A stretch of 64,000 nt of DNA, taken from assembly GCF_004403305.1 (NCBI RefSeq), contig NZ_SOHE01000029.1:499-64498 (forward strand), read 5' to 3'. Positions 62,175 to 64,000 of the stretch are shown in pieces. A program made the translations under genes and the position numbers. A model generated the notes under the pieces. It worked only from the letters and a program-made list of their open reading frames with translations, did not search any database and was not told the origin of the DNA. Each line of letters opens with the position of its first letter. Within the stretch, counting starts at the first letter, position 1. This DNA is from Cryobacterium frigoriphilum (GTDB lineage: Bacteria > Actinomycetota > Actinomycetes > Actinomycetales > Microbacteriaceae).

Positions 62175-63440
62175 CTACTTGCTGAAGGCGGCAGCAGCTT
62201 TCGAGGTACCCGTCTCGGCGACCAGAACGGCCTTGCCGAGAACGCTGCTCGACGGAGAGATGATGAAGGACTCGGTGCTGGGCGACAGAGCCCGATCGGT
62301 GAAGTCCAGGTCGGTCGTCACGCCGGTCGAGATTGCCGAGAGCGAGTTGATGGCCTTCGTCAGACCGGCCCGGGTCAGGTCACCGTTGACGCAGGCGGTG
62401 TCGAGGGCATCGCCCAGCACGGTCGCCATGGCGTAGCCATAGTTGACCTCCTCGGTCGGCACGGTGTCGGCGGCGATGGTACCGGCGGTCACGCCGGCAT
62501 CGAAGCCCGCGACAACCTTGGCGGTGGTCTCGGTTTCGTCACCGTACGGCAGCACGCTCGACACAATGAGCACGTTGGACTCGATGAACGCGCCCACCGG
62601 AGTGGTCAGCAGCGCCGGGTTGTAACCCGGTGTGTTGGTGACGATGGGCACATCCAGGCCCAGTGCGCTGGCGTTACCGGCGACGGAAGCGAGCTGCTTG
62701 GGCCCCGCGGCGACGAAGATCGCCGTGACGCCGGCCGAGTTCAGCTGTGCGATCTGCGCCGCGAGGTCGGTGTCCTTGGGGCTGATCATGACGGATTCGA
62801 TGGTGAGGCCCAGTTCCTCGGCGGCGAATTCGGTTCCGGTCAGGGCATTTCCGCCGAAGTCACCGTCGAAGTAGATCTGACCGATGGTGTCGCCCTTGGC
62901 GATCTTGCCCTCGTCGAGAAGATAGCTGATGGCATTGATGTTGTCGATGGGGTACGTCGTTCCACCCAGGAGCACGTAATCGTCATCGAGAAAGTCGCCC
63001 GACCACGAGGCGACGGCAGCCGTGGTCTCCGTCTGCGTCAACGTGGGCTGCAGCGCCTTGATCACGGGCGAGCCAAGAAGCTGGGTGAGGGCGAGCACGT
63101 TGGGCTGCATGGCCTGAAACAGGGTCAGGGCCTTCTGCGGGTCGGATGCGTGGTCCTGCACCTCGATGGCGACCTGACGCCCACAGATTCCACCGTCGGC
63201 ATTGCGGCCATCGAAGTAGATCTGGTTTCCGGCCACGATGGCCTTGGCCAGGGGGCCGTAGACATTGGACAGGTCGGTGATCGCACCCAGGTTGATGGTG
63301 TCAGCGGTGACGCCGATGTCGGTCTTGACGGAACCCGGGTCGACTTCGACGGCGGATTCCACCTTGCTCGAACAACCGACAAGAAGAACTGAGAGAGCGA
63401 CCGTCGCAGCAGCGCTGACGTGCCAGCTTCGTTTCATCAT
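62175..63440 (-). CDS. ABC transporter substrate-binding lipoprotein (branched-chain/aromatic type)
   Basis: 421 residues. Lipoprotein signal with lipobox LLVGCSS (cysteine near 23). Periplasmic-binding-protein fold type I (LivJ-like): ITDLSNVYGPLAKAIVAGNQIYFDGRNADGGICGRQVAIEVQDHASDPQKALTLFQ and TIGQIYFDGDFGGNALTGTEFAAEELGL. Given the neighbours, it probably binds an aromatic acid for uptake. AAGGA six bases before ATGATG. Its start overlaps the permease stop, so the two are coupled. Confidence 0.9.
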   Translation of the reverse strand: MMKRSWHVSAAATVALSVLLVGCSSKVESAVEVDPGSVKTDIGVTADTINLGAITDLSNVYGPLAKAIVAGNQIYFDGRNADGGICGRQVAIEVQDHASDPQKALTLFQAMQPNVLALTQLLGSPVIKALQPTLTQTETTAAVASWSGDFLDDDYVLLGGTTYPIDNINAISYLLDEGKIAKGDTIGQIYFDGDFGGNALTGTEFAAEELGLTIESVMISPKDTDLAAQIAQLNSAGVTAIFVAAGPKQLASVAGNASALGLDVPIVTNTPGYNPALLTTPVGAFIESNVLIVSSVLPYGDETETTAKVVAGFDAGVTAGTIAADTVPTEEVNYGYAMATVLGDALDTACVNGDLTRAGLTKAINSLSAISTGVTTDLDFTDRALSPSTESFIISPSSSVLGKAVLVAETGTSKAAAAFSK

Positions 63441-64000
63441 ATTTTTTCCTTAATTCTTGTGGGCGAACCGTCCCCGATGGTTCTGCTGTGGATGGGTACT
63501 GTTTCTGCTGGGGTGGGGAAACCTATTCGTCGCACCAGGCGACGGGTGATTCCGGCGAGGCCACCGGGCTCAAGGATCAAGATGGCAATGACGGCCGCAC
63601 CGAAAATGATCTGGGACAGGAGACCCGGTGTGATGGTGCCGGCCCCTCCGGTCTGGGAGACAAAGGGCAGGGCGACGCTCGACAGCGTGATCAGAGTCGG
63701 GAGGGCCGTCACGATCACGGCGCCGGCGACCGCGCCCCCGATCGAGCCCATCCCGCCGATGATGATCATGGCCAGAAAGTTGATCGACATGGTCAACCCG
63801 AAGGATTCGGGAACGATGAACTGATACGACAGGGCCAGGAAGACGCCGGCCGCACCGGCGAAGGCCGAGGAGAAGACGAACGCTTCGGCCTTCTGGCGCT
63901 GAACGTCGACCCCCATGGCCGCCGCCGCGGCGGTGTTGTCCCGCAGCAGCTGCAGTGCCCGCCCGGACCGGCCGGTCACGATGCGCGACGCGACGACGAT
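63437..64000 (-). CDS. Branched-chain-type ABC permease (LivM-like), partial
   Basis: C-terminal ~187 residues; the reading frame is open through the window edge, so the N-terminus lies outside. The LivM coupling region is present: GRSGRALQLLRDNTAAAAAMGVDVQRQKAEAFVFSSAFAGAAGVFLAL, then NFLAMIIIGGMGSIGGAVAGAVIV and a final helix AAVIAILILEPGGLAGI. It forms the membrane channel for the binding protein encoded next. Confidence 0.92.
   Translation of the reverse strand: MVVASRIVTGRSGRALQLLRDNTAAAAAMGVDVQRQKAEAFVFSSAFAGAAGVFLALSYQFIVPESFGLTMSINFLAMIIIGGMGSIGGAVAGAVIVTALPTLITLSSVALPFVSQTGGAGTITPGLLSQIIFGAAVIAILILEPGGLAGITRRLVRRIGFPTPAETVPIHSRTIGDGSPTRIKEKI

Overview
This is a high-GC chromosome segment from an actinobacterium. 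The family Microbacteriaceae (Cryobacterium- or Salinibacterium-like) is my inference, based on the actinobacterial gene types, the many leaderless promoters and the very frequent octamer CGGATGCC/GGCATCCG. I see no rRNA or tRNA gene, no CRISPR array, no insertion sequence and no prophage.

Layout. 0.2-5.3 kb holds tyrS, a SatD-like regulator with its membrane partner, two CPBP (CAAX-type) membrane proteases and a 3-methyladenine DNA glycosylase. 5.3-18 kb is an arginine biosynthesis cluster read on the minus strand in the order argC-argJ-argB-argD-argF-[4.6 kb interruption]-argG-argH; argR is not present. The interruption (8.0-12.5 kb) carries two tandem plus-strand cassettes of secreted proteins: lipoprotein-lipoprotein-PKD protein, then lipoprotein-PKD protein. 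A short palindrome precedes each cassette and a third follows the second. The second PKD gene is frameshifted. 18-27 kb is a mixed accessory region (alpha/beta hydrolase, TauE-type permease, luciferase-like oxidoreductase, orphan RES-domain protein, an epimerase-like protein and four GNAT acetyltransferases). Two neighbouring genes there, an MFS transporter and a GNAT, each carry one in-frame TAG. 27.5-32.6 kb has a PadR-controlled membrane operon, a thioesterase, a DUF2087 protein and an IclR regulator divergent from malate synthase aceB. 34.5-39.3 kb has an EamA exporter divergent from MarR with twin operators, and an AbiEi/DUF559-type protein bracketed by two palindromic repeats. 39.4-46.5 kb holds a scoAB-type CoA-transferase with its IclR regulator, a DUF1206 protein, a double-PAP2 phosphatase, a stub of a sigma factor and a FUSC exporter. 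46.6-55.9 kb holds a GlsB-type protein, a large thiamine-diphosphate E1/transketolase-like enzyme, an M20 amidohydrolase, a polyol dehydrogenase with a truncated PfkB kinase and an AraC regulator, superoxide dismutase, and a SoxR/flavin reductase pair with a textbook SoxR promoter. 56.5-64 kb is a catabolic cluster for hydroxyphenylpropionate-type aromatic acids: two mhpB-like extradiol dioxygenases, mhpC, mhpA, an IclR regulator and part of a branched-chain-type ABC transporter that runs off the window.

The most unusual material lies between and beside genes. There are at least three families of short dispersed palindromes, called A, B and C here, plus a local repeat cluster D. The A copies mark out the lipoprotein/PKD cassettes. 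B copies flank the AbiEi/DUF559 gene and one supplies its stop codon. C copies lie between ordinary genes. About twenty genes have a TANNNT-like -10 box ending 6 or 7 bases before the start codon, which predicts leaderless mRNAs. All functional statements come from reading the sequence and from general knowledge of the families; no database search was run.
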